DNA from: Lenisia limosa | Taxonomy: Eukaryota; Breviatea | Length of the DNA: 60,221 nucleotides | Assembly (NCBI GenBank): GCA_001655205.1 | Contig: LPNZ01011044.1 | Coordinates: 1 to 60,221, forward strand | Direction: 5' to 3' | Part shown: positions 34,275 through 48,992 of the stretch, piece after piece | How positions within the stretch are numbered: the first letter of the stretch is position 1 | Layout of the letters: the number at the start of each line of letters is the position of its first letter | Made by a program: the position numbers and the translations under genes | Notes under the pieces: model-generated | The model's database searches: none | The model's input: the letters and a program-made list of their open reading frames with translations, nothing else | Told to the model about the DNA's origin: nothing

Positions 34275-37200
34275 CTAGGCAAGGGAGAGTAGCAAGGCGG
34301 TTCCACGCTTTGTCCAATGCTCAGGGTCGGAATCTAGACAATCAAAAATGTCAATAATATAATGAAAATTTTGCAAAATTGTTCAAAATGACAGAGAGTC
34401 CTCCCTACCTCCAGGCTTAAGATCCACAATCACCACAAATGATGAGTGGAGAGGCGATGAGCGAACGGGGTAGGAGTAACACGGGCAGGAATACGCTGAC
34501 TTGCTTGTCTTTCTCCTTGCTTCAACAGGTCTGAAAACGTTACAAACTTAAAAAGCTTCAAAACAACACGGTTCCTTTTGTAGATTCATGCTTTCGAAGG
34601 TTAATACTATCATATTTATGATTACAGCAAAAACACCAGACAAAACAACATACAGGAAGTGGAGCACTGGCATTTCGCAAACAAGCTCCATGGGAGTAGG
34701 CTCAGCTGTAGGGTAAAAAGGAGTGATGAGGAAGGTTCTTTCGAGAGAATGTGACGGTGTGTCCCCCCCCCCCCAGCGGCGTACTTAGACAGTTGTTGTC
34801 ATGATCCCATCCCGCGCCCTCGAGGTTGAGTCCGGAAACATAGATACCATCGGAAGGAGCAGTCTTGATCTATAGCATGAGTGTATGGCCAATAACGGTG
34901 GACATAATCAGTGCCACAGAAATGAATCAAATTCAAATTCAAAAACAAAAAAATAGAGGACAAGAGGCGAAAAAAACGAACGGCTCCCTTTTCTATTCGC
35001 CCCCCCCCCCCNNNNNNNNNNNNNNNNNNNNNNNNNNNNNNNNNNNNNNNNNNNNNNNNNNNNNNNNNNNGGTTGTCGATAGCGGTGTTCAGACGCCTAC
35101 TGGTCTGTTGCAACACAGCAGTGAGTAGCCCACTAAAAGATGAAATGTCAACAGTATCACTAAACAACAATAGGCAACTTGACGGAAGGCTTACGTCGGG
35201 AAGGTGAATGCTCCGAGCCAGAAGCAAATGGGTTGTGTCCCGTCGGCCCAGTTCTGGAAGAACTGGACTCTGTCAATGAGGTCTCTGGTCCATGACGCAA
35301 GCGGCTTGGCTGAGGGGTAGTGTTGTGTCCACACGGGAGGAACCTAGAGCAGTAAGCCAAGCATGGTCACTCGATGTTAAATACGATACATTGTATTACA
35401 TCATATGATATATTAACATCATATGTACTATGTGCATGTGCATGTATGGAAATTATGTTGTGGACATGAGTAATATAAAAAGGTCGCATCAGACAAACCG
35501 CCCAATAGTCATACGTATCGTGTTGCCAAGCCCACCTGGTTCTTGAATAGGCAGTCGAAGATGACCTCGAGCTCAGCAGACATGACAACAAGACCCTTGA
35601 CTGCCTTTTGGAGCAGCTGCAATGTTGTTCGAACCTCGTTCAACAGCTTATTATACCGTTCAACTTCCTGTATCGTTACAAGCAAACAGTTGGACTTACT
35701 TGAACCAGCACAGTGTCGAGAGGAGTGGGGTTCTCGGTTTTTGCCAAGACAATTTCAAGGGGGAGGTTGTCAGGAACGCGGGAGAGAATTTCTCCTGCAA
35801 GTTGGTAGACCTAAAACGTGAGAGGAACCTGGAGGCAAGTTCAGTACCTGGTCTTCAGATGACATTCCGGTGCTGGAGACTGAGCGTCTGGGCTGGAGGG
35901 AAAGAAGGGACTCCAGCAGCTCAAGAGTGTCGTTGACCTGAATAGTCATTAGACTAGCACTCATGCCACAATCCACTGTTTCAAAAGAAGCTAGCACACA
36001 AAACAAGCCCCCCCACCTGGCGTGCGATATCAGCATTAGCATGTTGACCGAAGGCGGCAGGTGAGTCGCTCTGAGGAAGCTGGCCAATATGGTCCAGGTA
36101 AGACTACAGCTATTAGTTTTTGCTGATAACAGAATCCAGTCTTAACACAAAAGCACTCATCAAAGCTTGATCCGGTTCATAAGAAGACCATGAATTTCAA
36201 GAGAGGTTTACCTGGAGTGGCCCATCATCAGGGATGTGGTAGGTCATTAGCTCGGAAAGGGGGTACATCGCCGTGTCCACAGCGTTGGGGTGGAAGCAGA
36301 GATTGATGTAGGTTTTGAGAATGCGCTGATCCCAACGATCCGACACGCGACCACCATAGTTCAGCTCAGATACAAGGAACTGCAAAGGTGAACTTCATGC
36401 AAGGAGCACGGGCAAACAAATATACTAGAACAAAACCCACTTTGATGGCTTCCCAAGGCGTTTCGCTGTTGTTACTGACATACGACCGCAGGATAAGATC
36501 GGACACCTGAAGGAGAAATAAACCTGTTTTGCTGATATTCTATTCTTATTGTATCATCCCGTTGAGGGGCGTACGTGGAAGTCAGAATCATTGAACTCGT
36601 AAACTGTGTTCCAGCCAAGGGTCATAAATTTACGTCTCTCGATCAGAATCCTGGATAGTAATAGATGGGCGTGTTAATTCAAAGAAAACGTAAAATGATC
36701 CTATGCGATAGTAATTGCAGTGAGTCAAAAGCCTTCGCCCACGAATGGAAGAACGTCATAGCATAGAGGAGCTTCTTGTACTTGGCAGCGTTCTCAATGC
36801 GGTCAAAGTGGTTGGAAGGCAGGCTGCGGTAGATCCTCAGCATGTTGGCTCTTAGTCCTGACGGCGCCTCGGTAGTCATTTTCACGCCTCTCTGGAGAAG
36901 GCCAATAGGGAATCTGGAACATGAGACGCGAGACTAATGGTCGCATATGGGATAGAAAGGAGTATTGCTTTGTGAAAGATCTTTGTGCTGGAATCAAAAT
37001 CCTGACGCAATCCAAAGCCCGTCTTGAAAAACCCACAATCCAAAGCCCGCCCTGGCAAACCTTGGGTCTGCAGCGGCCGAGAGCCAAAGGCGGAATTCGG
37101 GATGGGGCTTGAGCCTGCCCAGAGACGATACCACCTGGAAAACGTCAGAAACCCTTCCAAGGCAAAACTGACCCTCTAGTCGTGAGCATCAAGCCAACCT

Positions 37201-40200
37201 TTTCAAGCTGTGGCAGCCATGAAACAAGCAGATGGCAATTGGCAAGGAACACCCAGCATCCGTCGCGGATAGCCGAGTCGATGAGTTTGGCGGCGGCGGC
37301 GGCCTGGCCTTGTCCCAGTGACAGATGCCGCAAGCGGTCTACTCAATCAGGCAAGTCAAGGACCGTATATAAATTCTGTTAGAATGTTTACCCCTCTTTT
37401 GAATACCTGATACGGTAGAATATTCCATTTTGATCATGGTTTACAGAACACCAGCCAACCGAGTTTTCCTTGGCTTTGGGCCAGGGCTTGGAGGGAAGGC
37501 AAAGGATCGACACCAGGAGACAGGACTGCATGGTTAGTAAATTCGTGTTTAGGGTAAGCTGTAGTCTTTTGAAATTACGCAAGAAAAAATATAGAATAAA
37601 TAGAGTCAATTATAACATTCTTACGGAACCAAAAGCCCACTAAAGATCAAGGGCTGGGTCGGGCTTGAGTCGGCGTGGGCAGCACCAAGATCTGATGGTG
37701 GCGGCTCAGTAAACTTGGCACCGATGGTGGATGTGATGAAGGCGGACACAACGGGGATGACTCGATCCGGACGGAGACTGCGGACAACACACTATGTTGT
37801 GAAACTTCAGTGTACTGCATGAGAAACAAGGGAATATTTAATTATGCTCGTAATAGCACCATGGTGATATGGGCTAAAATTAGGGCTTCCCTACGGTCCC
37901 AAAAAAGACTGAATTTCTCGATAATTCCTCGATAGATATTTCAACGGTCTTTTTCGGACCGCAGGGAAGCCCTAAAATACTTGAATCTGCACTGCAGTGG
38001 AATCAAAACAGCACCAAAACAAATAACCAACACTCACCATTCGCTGCATGTCATTGCACTTGGCTTCCCAGTCGCCAGGAAGCGGGTGTGCCTCGGGGGT
38101 GTTGTGGTTGAACCAAGCCTCCCATTCCTCGGGCATTTGCTCAAATGAGTTTGCCAGGTCATGGAATGCAGGAAGATGGTCAAGTTCTGCGAAAAAGTCA
38201 TGTGGTGCCGAAATAGTGTGTCATTCAACTTAGGAAACGCACGGAGTTTCTTGTTTAGCTGGTGTCCCCCCCCCCCCCNNNNNNNNNNNNNNNNNNNNNN
38301 NNNNNNNNNNNNNNNNNNNNNNNNNNNNNNNNNNNNNNNNNNNNNNNNNNNNNNNNNNNNNNNNNNNNNNNNNNNNNNNNNNNNNNNNNNNNNNNNNNNN
38401 NNAAGGTCCTTATCAATCACGACTCCACCACGAATGAAGAAATCGTATTCATCACTGTTAATCTGGGAGTGTCAGCGGAGACAGATAAAAGAGGCACCTA
38501 CTTTCTTTGCTGCTCTGAGGATTCTCACGGCCACATCGAAGGCGAAGAGGAGCTTGTGGCGCTCGAAAAGTCCGCGACAGGTGTTGGCATAAACCGCAAA
38601 GGTGTGAGCGTTGTTGACTGCAACGATTCGGTCGGCCACGTCTGCGGTGTCAGTGTAGCCATGGAGGAAATAGGTGCCAATAAGTGAGGTACCAATACAA
38701 TCAAAATCATTACCCCCCCCCCCCTGATAAAAATACCTTCGGGCTTGGCAGCACTATCAATGCTTCTCATGAAAAGAAGAACGTAAGTGTCAAGACTGTA
38801 TTGATACATTGGGTCAATCTAAACCGTCATTGCGTCATCCAAGGAGCACCTAACCTTAGCGAGATCATTGATGGAGAAGAACAGGAGGGCTGCTCTTTGG
38901 GCTGCCGGTCGATAGACGCCACGCGCCTTGTCAATGTTAGCCTCTGTCGCTTCAGAAACAACAAGGGACTCCTTAATCTCTTCTGATGTCACCTGAAACG
39001 TCACCATTGGGCACTATGAAGGAGCTAACCTTGGATGACTGAAGGGCCATGATCAGCTTCTCGTCATCAAGTAGAGAGCCTTGGGCTGTGGACAGAAGGT
39101 GCAGAATTGAGTCTTCAAGTTCAACGAGTTTCCTCTTGTCTTGGGCAACCTAAAGGTGTGGACAAGTTAATGGGAACTAAAATAGTACAAACAAGGCCAG
39201 AACAAAACAGATGGATTTTGCGGCCTCACACACCTTCACAACCATCTGGTCCTTTTTGGTTTCCAGCTCAGGCCTCTCTCGGCGAACAAGGATCGACAAT
39301 AGTTGCTCCTCAAGTCCTTCCTCCTATAAAGTCAGACTCTTTCGAAAAGCGAAACAGAAAAAATAGTTGCAAAAGGAAACCGCCTGTAAAGATACCCCAG
39401 GAACCTTGACGGCGAAGTTGACGATGGTGGTTCGGGCGCAAACTTCGGGTGCGTAGTGAGGGTTGGTGATGTTGGTGCAGATGTAGAGCTTGAACTCAGG
39501 GTTGTAGTCCACCTCCTTGTCTCCCAGACGAATAACGGGACGCCCGCCTCTCTGCAAACGTCAAATCATTCAAAAAGTCCGTTGAGCAAAGGATTATCGA
39601 CAGATAGATAATTCAGCTGCATATGGAATGGTAATCGAGACGTATGGTATGGGATGGCAATCGAGACGTACCTTAACAATAGACTTCGCGAGAACGGGGT
39701 CCAGAGTGGGGTCAAGGCTCTCTCCAACATCTTCAATGAGCACTGGTGTTCCAAACTAATGGTGGATGTGAGTTGGGAGGAATCAAAATAGTGAAAGTGG
39801 AAAATGAAATATTCCTTGTAATACGAAGCCTCACCTGAATAGCGTTCTCCAAGCTTCTCATATAGTCTGCCTGTTTGAAGTCAATGACCTTAAGGCCACG
39901 TTCCTTCTCCAGCGCTTGCACCCATCTTCTGGCCTGTCCCTGAGGATCAACCATAAGCGGCCAACGCCGGCCCTGGGTAACCAAAATACCGTTCTCCGTT
40001 CTACAAAGCGTTAAACTGTGGCTGAAGAAGAGCCGAAATTCAACAATGGTTCGCTCATCACTCACGAGAACGTGTCTGCGGGAAGGCCGTGGAGGGTCCA
40101 GTCACGAGCCTCGGTCGCCGACGCAAGGAATGTGGTCAGGCTGAAGTTCGGGTCTGAGGGGATACCAAGAGATTTAACCTGGGGTGTCATGAGCTCGTGA

Positions 40201-43200
40201 CACACTTTCTCACCTTCGCCATCCAAGTGGACTGAATCAGGACACGTCTCAGCTCCGCAGGGTACGGTCCAGCGGAACTCAAGAAGGCCGAGCCGAGCAG
40301 ACAGTCACCGACAACCCATCCCAGGCGCTGTTCGAGGTCCTTGATGGAGCTCTCCCAACGTTCGCGCTCAGACGCCAGGCCGGTAACGAGTTGTTCGGCC
40401 CTGTTGAGCCTGCGCTCGGTTTCCTGGGAGTGAGATTGGAGCAAGAATATCCACGAAATAAAGGGTTCAAATAAGGAGAACCAAAACAAAGTGGCTTACT
40501 TCGGCCTCAGCACGGAGTCGCTCCTTCTTTGAGACGTTGGCATCATATTGAGCCTTCAAGCTAGAGTGGTGAGAAGAAACACTTTGTGATATGCTCTCTC
40601 TAGCACAACTACGCAACTTTTATGTATAACATGTTCACAATCGATAATCTTCCGAGTTGGCTCACGTAATGATTCTCTCGGTAATGCCTTGGAGCTTGTC
40701 TCTTCCTGATTTGAGCAAGGCCTGTTTCTTGGCAAGAGTGTCGGTTGCCACTTTCACTGCTGCGCGCTTTGGAGCAACCTGCAATGTAAATCCTGATTTC
40801 GGTACACGGTCATCCTAGATTGAGAACTGGCTACAGACCTGTCGGTAGATGTGACCGTACTGCTGCATGGCCAGCACCCACATTGAAAGTCCTTTGGCGG
40901 CAGTGGACACCTGGGTTACGTCACAATTGTAAAGTAAGAGATATGTTCCCTGTGATAAAACCGAATCATTATTGATCCCAGTTTGGGCTGTCCATGAGAT
41001 AGTAAAGTGAACTTTGCTCCTTTCCAAAAAGCACAGCACATCTCCGAGCAAACCTTTCCAATAACACTTGGCTTGAACTCAGGGTCATTGCACTGACGAT
41101 CGATTTTCTTGAGAATGCCATCCGACATCGCATCCTACAGTGGTCATTTGGCCCAACAACTCCGGCGTTACCTTGTCGTAGTTGATGAGATGACTCATAA
41201 AATTCGGGTCATTGAGCTGTCTCTTTGCTTCGGCCCAAGACGCCTCGCATTTCATGAGGACCATGACTGCGTTCATAACCTGCGCAATGAGAGGCAGTAC
41301 AGGGGCAAACCTTCTCAACCAGAATGGGCGGCTTGGAATAAGCCTTGACCTCTGCAAGGTCCTGCTTGTGGAGGCTCTCGAGAGCCTTGCGTGCGGCTGC
41401 CAAGGCGGGAAGGGCTGCGTCGAGTTCTGCCTGAGCCTGCTCTGCAACTTCCTTCACCTCCGCTTCCTCTCGTGCAACCTGAAGAGTCACATTTATCACA
41501 ACATATGTGTTTTAAAAGCATTGGAGCAGGCAGCCGGTCAAACCTTTTCGGTCTCGGCTTGAACCTGCTTGGCCTGGTCATCAGCCTCCCTCCGCTGTTG
41601 GACAATGACGACGAGGAACTCTTCACATTGGTTCTGGAAGGTGAGCAACAGAGAAGGTGACAAACCTGGAGGGTTGCGACCTCCGTTTTAGTGATCTCCA
41701 GTTGGCCACCCATCTCCTCAACCGTACTGCGCGTGTCATCGAGTTTCGAGAGACCTGGGCAGTGAAGACAGCAACGTCGCAATTGGTGCTTTTCATAGTG
41801 AAGATGAAGGGAATTGCCCTATTTGAGGCCTACCGTTCTTGAGTTTAATTGCCGCACTGGACAACTCGGCCCTTTTGCGCTTAAGTAATGTCACGTATCC
41901 TTCAACAAAGTCCAGGAAGTTGGTTGGGGTGATGTAGTTCCTGGTGAGGGTAATAACAAAAAGCCGTATCGACAAGTACGTTTGCGAAATTTAACTTGAG
42001 TTTTAAAAGGGAAGTGATGATACGATCCCAATAAGATTTTACCCAATACATACGCTGGCATAAAGCCATACCTTCTTCCCATTTCAGTGAGCATTCTTTG
42101 GTTAACCTTCTTGACATCGGAGGTACTCTCGACAAATACCTACGAGGTGACAAGTTGTTCAAATCGCAGTTAGCTGAGTTTCAACTACAAACCTGGATTA
42201 CAGCGTCCCTGATTTCCTTGGGGCCGAGGTCAACGTCAGTCACAAACTTCTCTGCCACCTCCTGAAAGGTGAGTCTTTACTCTAATGTTTAAGCTTCAAT
42301 TCAATTGTGGTCATCATGATAAGCGGCCCAGTGACCTTGAGGGCGTCGCTGGGCCAGTCAGAGAACCAGTCAATAGTGGTGCAAGCCACTAGGGCAGGGT
42401 ACATCCTGAGCCGTCTCCTGAACACTTCACCAACAGGGCTGAAGCAAAGGATCATGTGGAGGTTCTTGCGTGCCTGTTGTCTAAAGGCGAGCTGAAATGT
42501 GAGAACGGGAAGACTGCTCTATACAGGAAGAACAAGAGGCGTACCCATGAGCTGTCGCTGAGGTGGGAAAGGCCGAGGGTCTGTGCAGCGACCCGACAGT
42601 TGTCACGGATGTTTTGAATTTCGTCCGCAGCAAAGAGGTTGGGAACCAGGCCTGAAAAGGGATGAAGTAAACGAGATGAACGAACCGCTGCTCAAAATGT
42701 TGTTGATGTCCTCGACAAAGGCCTCATTGACGATTTGTGCGTCAGAGAGAAGGAAGGCCACGGGCTTGTTTTCAACACCCGCCATCATAAGAACGGTCTT
42801 AATGTCCTCGCGGAACTCTTGGTGTCTGTAGTTCTTCGTAACTTCGATCTGAGGAGTTAACAGGGAGCACAAGCAGGTAGCTAACCTGGTAAATGGTGTA
42901 CTCCGCAATGAAAGCTGCCAATCTCGAGAGGCTCTGTCGGCCGCTGCCACCAACTCCGACAACCAAAGCGTGGCCTCGCGGTTGCGAGATGATTCGGTGG
43001 ATACGAAGAATGTGCTAAAGGGTAAGACCAGGGACGAATGTCGAGAAATGGCGATCATTTCATGTTACATAAAGCCGAAGCCGTCAACAAGGCTAAGTAG
43101 TAGATGGCCTGCGAACCTGAAGGGCCGAGTTGAACAACACCAAATCCTGTGGAATGAGTCCCGGCTCGTGGTTGAATTCCTCCAGATACTCCTCCATTGT

Positions 43201-46200
43201 GGACCTGAGCTGGTCCTTGTCACTGAAACGTCAGACTGTTCAAAAGCCTCCTACCTGATCTCTTCGTAGAACGGGTTCTCGGCATCGCGGCGCAACGCAC
43301 ACGAAAAGATGGGTCCCTGGAGAATAAACAGAGCACGAGTCCATCCTACGTTGGGCGTATTCCTGGTGACTCTCTGCCACGAGGTTGAGAAGACGGACGT
43401 CAACCTGTCGGACAGAACACCTTGCAGCCACGTACGGTCGGCATCGTCCACCAGACGGTCGCTAAACACACGTTGGCATTCGTGGACCCAAAGCTTGACC
43501 ACTCGCTCAGGACTGTCATGGTAGTCTCTGTGGGCCTGTAGCAAGCCGGACACAACACGTGACATGTCTGGAGGGTCAGAACCCAAGCCAAAGGCTTACC
43601 TCTGAGGTTGAAGAGGTAGTGCGACTTGGATGGGGTTGGAAGGAGTTCGGCAACAACCCTCTTGTAGACATCGTATGTTGCTTGAGTGATGGGGTCACCT
43701 AAGATGTGAGACAAGCATACGCGAATTGTTCAATTGCCAACAAGGAGGCTGTAATGTAACCAAGTACCAATCAGCCCCTCAAACTCATTGCGCGGACCTC
43801 CTCGTCGAAGTCCTTAAACTTGCTGGAAATGAGGGAGGACAGGATCCTCTTGACCTCGCTTTCGGCTGGGAAGGGAAGAAGGAAGGTGCGGAACCGTGAC
43901 AGAACGCGGCGTGATATCTCTTGCCGTCCGCCACCGGGAGGAGCCATTGCGGCAACCAGGTTCATGCCTTGCACTTGTCTTGGCACCTGCTTAACTCGGT
44001 CATACCAGAAGCCGTGGTCAATCCAGAGACGAAGCAGCTCAAGCGGTGGCTGGCTGCCAAAGGTGTCCTGAAATGATTAGTGGAAGAAAAAAAGCGAATC
44101 TCAACATAACATGCCCTGGGTCTGCGACGATAAAAAAAATAATACAATCGATTAAAAGATAACCATAACATATGCCTACCTTGGCTGGAAGGTTGAGGTC
44201 ATCAATGAAGCAAACTAAGCGCCGAGCACCAACAGGAACAACAACGTCCTGATGGGTCAATAGGGAGCATAATCAAAAGAAAAGAATAATGCTTCAACAC
44301 AAACTTCAAGAGGGAGGGGACAAACCTTTGTTCGCTTTTCGAAATTGGCTTCGATATTATCCTGAACAGAAGCGGCCGTGGTTCTCGAGGAGAGATTGAC
44401 AGTGATGTTGTTGAATCGCGCAGTGTCAAGATTGTTCAAAGTGTTTTCAACAATAACAGTTTTACCAACACCTGAACAATGAAACTGACCAAAAATAGAG
44501 CAGTACCAAACACTCTTCATTTAGGGATTGAAATTGATCTTATGATCTACATCCCCAACATACCAGTTTCACCAATGAGAAGCACATGGTGTCCTGCTTG
44601 CAGGAGGGCACTTGTCACATATTCGGTTCTCATTGTGTCGATGGTGGGGACCAGAGAGTCTGCAGGGTTCTTTCCAGGAGGGGGGGTCCAGTTCTAAAAT
44701 CGTGATAAAAAGAAAAGAAGGTGAAAGAAGAGAGATGTGAAAATACATACCGCCGGGATTCGATCAGCCCAATGGCTCCATCCTTTCTTCTTGACATCAA
44801 CAAAGTATTCATAAACAGTGTCCTGGAATGTGAGACGAAGCAACAGGGAAAAGGAGGCATGTGAGACGAAACAACAGGGGAAAAAAGGCATACTCTGGCG
44901 GGGACTTGTCCCTCTAGTTCTCTGAGGAACATATCGATTCTCTTTTGTGATGGGCTATCAACAGTAGCGCCGATGGACCACACCACACAGAAAAGGAACC
45001 AAAGCTCAGCCATTCTCTGCAGGAGTCAGCACTGAGGCAAGACGTACCAGGTAGAAGTCACCATCCGAGGCTGAAACGCCGTTGGCAGCAGTAGCGAATA
45101 CGTCGAAGAGGGCACAGAGTGTTTTGACGGCGGAAATGTCGTCCGTGTGCACCTGTACAATAAAAAGAGACCATCGCAAAATCAAAGGAGACCATGGCCA
45201 AATGCACAAAGGATGGCCCCAAAAAAAAGAAAGAAATCTGGCTTTGCATACCAGTTCAGAGCAGGCCTTCTTTCTGAATTTGAGTGTGGGCTCGACGTAG
45301 AGATTGATGAGCTTAGCAAGGAGATCCTTTAGATCTCTTTCGTCCTTTCGGCCGGCCAGCCAGCTGTTGATATAGGGTCTCCAGCTATCCAGTAAATGCA
45401 ATCACGACCTGGGCCTACCCGAGAGAAGCCTGGTCAAGGTAAACCATGCCACAACGAGACACAGTAGCTGGGGAGGCTTGGGAGAGGTCTTCTACTTCGA
45501 AGATAAGCGAAACGTTAGGAGTGACCGCAATACGTTCTCCATTGTTGAGGGTAAGAAGCTAAAAAATGAGAAAGGAAGTCGAAAGGATTGCATCACAAGC
45601 TTTAACCTAAGGGACCAACCTTGTTGTCATCAAGGACAGTGTTCATTGATTCGACCCAAAGAGTGTCAACAGGACCGTCGAGAATGACCCATCTCAGATC
45701 TTCGGATCCATCGTCCTGTTCCGTCAGTGGTATTCGGCTAGGTTACAAACAACTAAAATAACAACACATTGCAGAGACCTGTTGCTAATAACAGTGTTGC
45801 AGAATAATCTGTGGCAACAATCATCACTCATTTCCTTCTTTACTCCTCAGAAGCACCAAAGTAGCCATGTGTCCTCCCTTTCACCTGCGTGACGTTCCTC
45901 ATGATGGATGAGAGGACTCCGTCGGTCCATTCGCGGGTCGTGTTGTCGTACTCTCCGAAGAGTTCTCCCATGGTCACCGACTTGGGGTTGACAATGTTTG
46001 TGCGAACAGGCTTATGGCCGCTAACTTTCTAAAGACGTAAACAACGAGAAAGAAAAGTTGGTTGGGATACCATGGGGATGGGAATGGGGGAGCTGAAACT
46101 GAAATGTCCTCAAAACGAACCTCTTTGGCAAGTCTGGTGAGGGCTCTCTCAAGAAGCTGCCATGAAGTTGTTTTACCACTTCCAGTAAGTCCGACGACCA

Positions 46201-48924
46201 TAACACCATGCCTGGTTTGCAAGGTTTGGTACAACTCAACAACCTGGGGGTCAAAGCATCGAGCGCACCAACCTTTTGAACGAGAGAGGCGTGGAGTTGA
46301 AGGCCGCTTTCAAAGAATTCCGCTTCAATTGCTCCTCTGGACGGTTAGAGAAATAACGGTGCGGGTTGAGAGCAAACCTGAGTTCGGAAAGCGTTGGCGG
46401 CGGAAGCTCGGTTCCAGGGAAAAGGTCAGAGAGAACTCCTCTAAAGGTGTCAAGATAGAAGAGAGGGATAATGAGGTTTTACACTCCAGATAAACTAATC
46501 CAGTATAGCAGATTCTCCCTCATACCTAAACAGCGGAACGTCAGCACTGACAAGCTTCGGAAGATTCATGTCCGTGATAGCCTGGGTGTGAGACCACTTT
46601 GCTGCCTACCTTGACAAGGACCAGATCTTCGGACCATTCTGTTGAGTCGCCGCCCTTTGGTTCCGAAGCAATTGTCCGGGACAAGTTGCCGGCGGCCACA
46701 AGCACGGACTTGATGGCCCTGTGCTGTTAACAACAACGCGGCAAAAACAGCATTCATTACCTGAGGCCAAAATCGTAGTGGTCTTGCTTTGAGAGCTGTT
46801 GTTTGCTGAGCTTGTAGAGGGTATCGATCTTGCGTGACAGACTCTTTGCGGTCTGTTTGGTGAGCAGCTTGGCAAGGGACAAACCTTGAATCCCTCGGAG
46901 TAGAGCATGATTTCAGCAATGTAACCCGAGTCAGGAACGACCATAGAAATGGGGCGGAAGAGGGACTTGAGATTGTCCGGAAGCTCAGTACGACCTGATG
47001 CATTAGGACCGACGGAACGTCGTCTGAAGTGACCCTACCGGCATATCCAGGGTTCATGGTGATGAAGATACCACAAGTCGGGTTGAGTGGAATGTCCGAT
47101 CCTTCAAACACAAAATGGCTAACTTGTCGTTTGATAGCATCCAGAAGAGAGGAAATCTGCAGGTGTCAACCAGAATAATGAGAACTGACTTGTTGGGCGA
47201 CCACGGACAGCACTTCCACATCGATGCGGTTGAACTCATCAAGACAAGACCAGGCGCCGGATTGGGCGAAGCCAGTGAGCAGACGGCCCAACGAAACGAC
47301 ATCCATACTCTCAGAGCAGTTAAAGACAATGACGTACTTAGCAAGGGCCTTGCCCAGGTCCTTGACCGTCTCAGTTTTACCTAGTGAAGTCAGTACCATT
47401 GAATGGAGAGAATTGCATTGTCTGTAAAGGGACTGTGCATACCGGTTCCAGCAGGACCCTGAGGGTTGCCGCCTCGTCTCAAATGAAGAGCAGTGGTGAG
47501 TGTCATGTAGCATCGGTCGGTGAGTGGCGTGATAACAAGGCGCCCGGTGTTGCCGACATATTCGTTCCCGTAGTCAAAAGAGGCCTCGTTTTGAGCAATC
47601 CGACAGACGTCCTTCTCCTATACACGGTAAGCTACTGGCAAGGCTCACCTTGTCCCAAAAGAAGCGCAGCTGGGAAGACCAGTCGAAGGCGTTGGCAGAT
47701 ACGACGCCAACACGGGCGAGTCGGTCGATCACGTCCCTGTTATGGACCTAGAACGTCACCCAGGCTGCAAGAAAGGTCTCAAACCTCGATGGTGAGCAGG
47801 GCAACAATGCGGCGGCGGACCAGAGCGCTGACAGGCTCGTCCAACAGCGACGTCAGCCGGGTCAGGAGGGCTGCCCACTTCTTGCGCAGTGTTCTAAGTA
47901 TGAGTGTGGGTTCATCATAAACTCTCCAATAACAAAGACACAGACAACCTACCTCAGAGTGTGCCTTCCGTCGCCCGCGAGGGCTCTTTCTACTTCCCCA
48001 GTCCAGGCAATCTATCGTGTTAGTAGGACGAAGGTAAACAGTGGGTTGAAATGAGACTTTTCGCTTACCTGACTGGCAGTAATGAGCGACTGACCGGGCC
48101 AATCTTGGACCCACTGCCCCTTTTTGGCTCGGCGCAAGGCGGCAATACAGCCTTGGAGAGACTTGTTGATTGTGGTCTGAGTTGTCAAGATGCAAAAAGT
48201 AATATAATATCAGATGGAAACCCCCTAGCAGGCTCTCAAAAAAGAAGAGAAGGCTGACGACGAAAACAAACCTGCATTTCAGACTCCACCGCAAGCAGCC
48301 AGTTTTCAACGGCTCCGTCAGCCGACACGGACTCGGAAAAGTTAACTACCTCACCATCAGGCCCAATGATTCCGTCGGCTTGCTTCTTGACCTGAAATGT
48401 AAGGAAGAGCGCGAGCTTACGTCCTTGCTACGGCCGCCTGCTTGGACCGCTTGGTTGGTGAACACGAGATGATGGATGGCAGAGAAGCACTTCTTCATAT
48501 GGGGCTGTACTGCGTCCACATTGCGTGATTGACCGAGAATTTCGAGAAGGTCATCGTTAGACAAGAAATAGAACCTAGAATATGAGTAAACGCGTTCAAA
48601 TGGCAAACCGAGGGAAGATTCGTCTTTTCGTTTCAAGGTACTCGTCAAGACTCTTCTGGACAAGTTCGAGCTTTTCGCTCATTTCAGCCAGGTTAGCAGA
48701 GAGGTTGTTTGCCATGGTGCCACGAAGGGCATTGGGATCTTCAGCAAGAAAGGCCATGGAAGTCTGGGCAATTAAGTCCAAGTCTACCAACAAACCTTCC
48801 ACATGACATTGATGGTGTCGAATAAGGAGGCCTCCTTCGGCAACTGGCTTCGGATGTCTTCGGACGCAGCGAAGATCGACTCGAGATACATCCATGAGCG
48901 TTGTACCTTGGAGGGTTACCCAAA

Positions 48925-48992
<68 letters not shown>

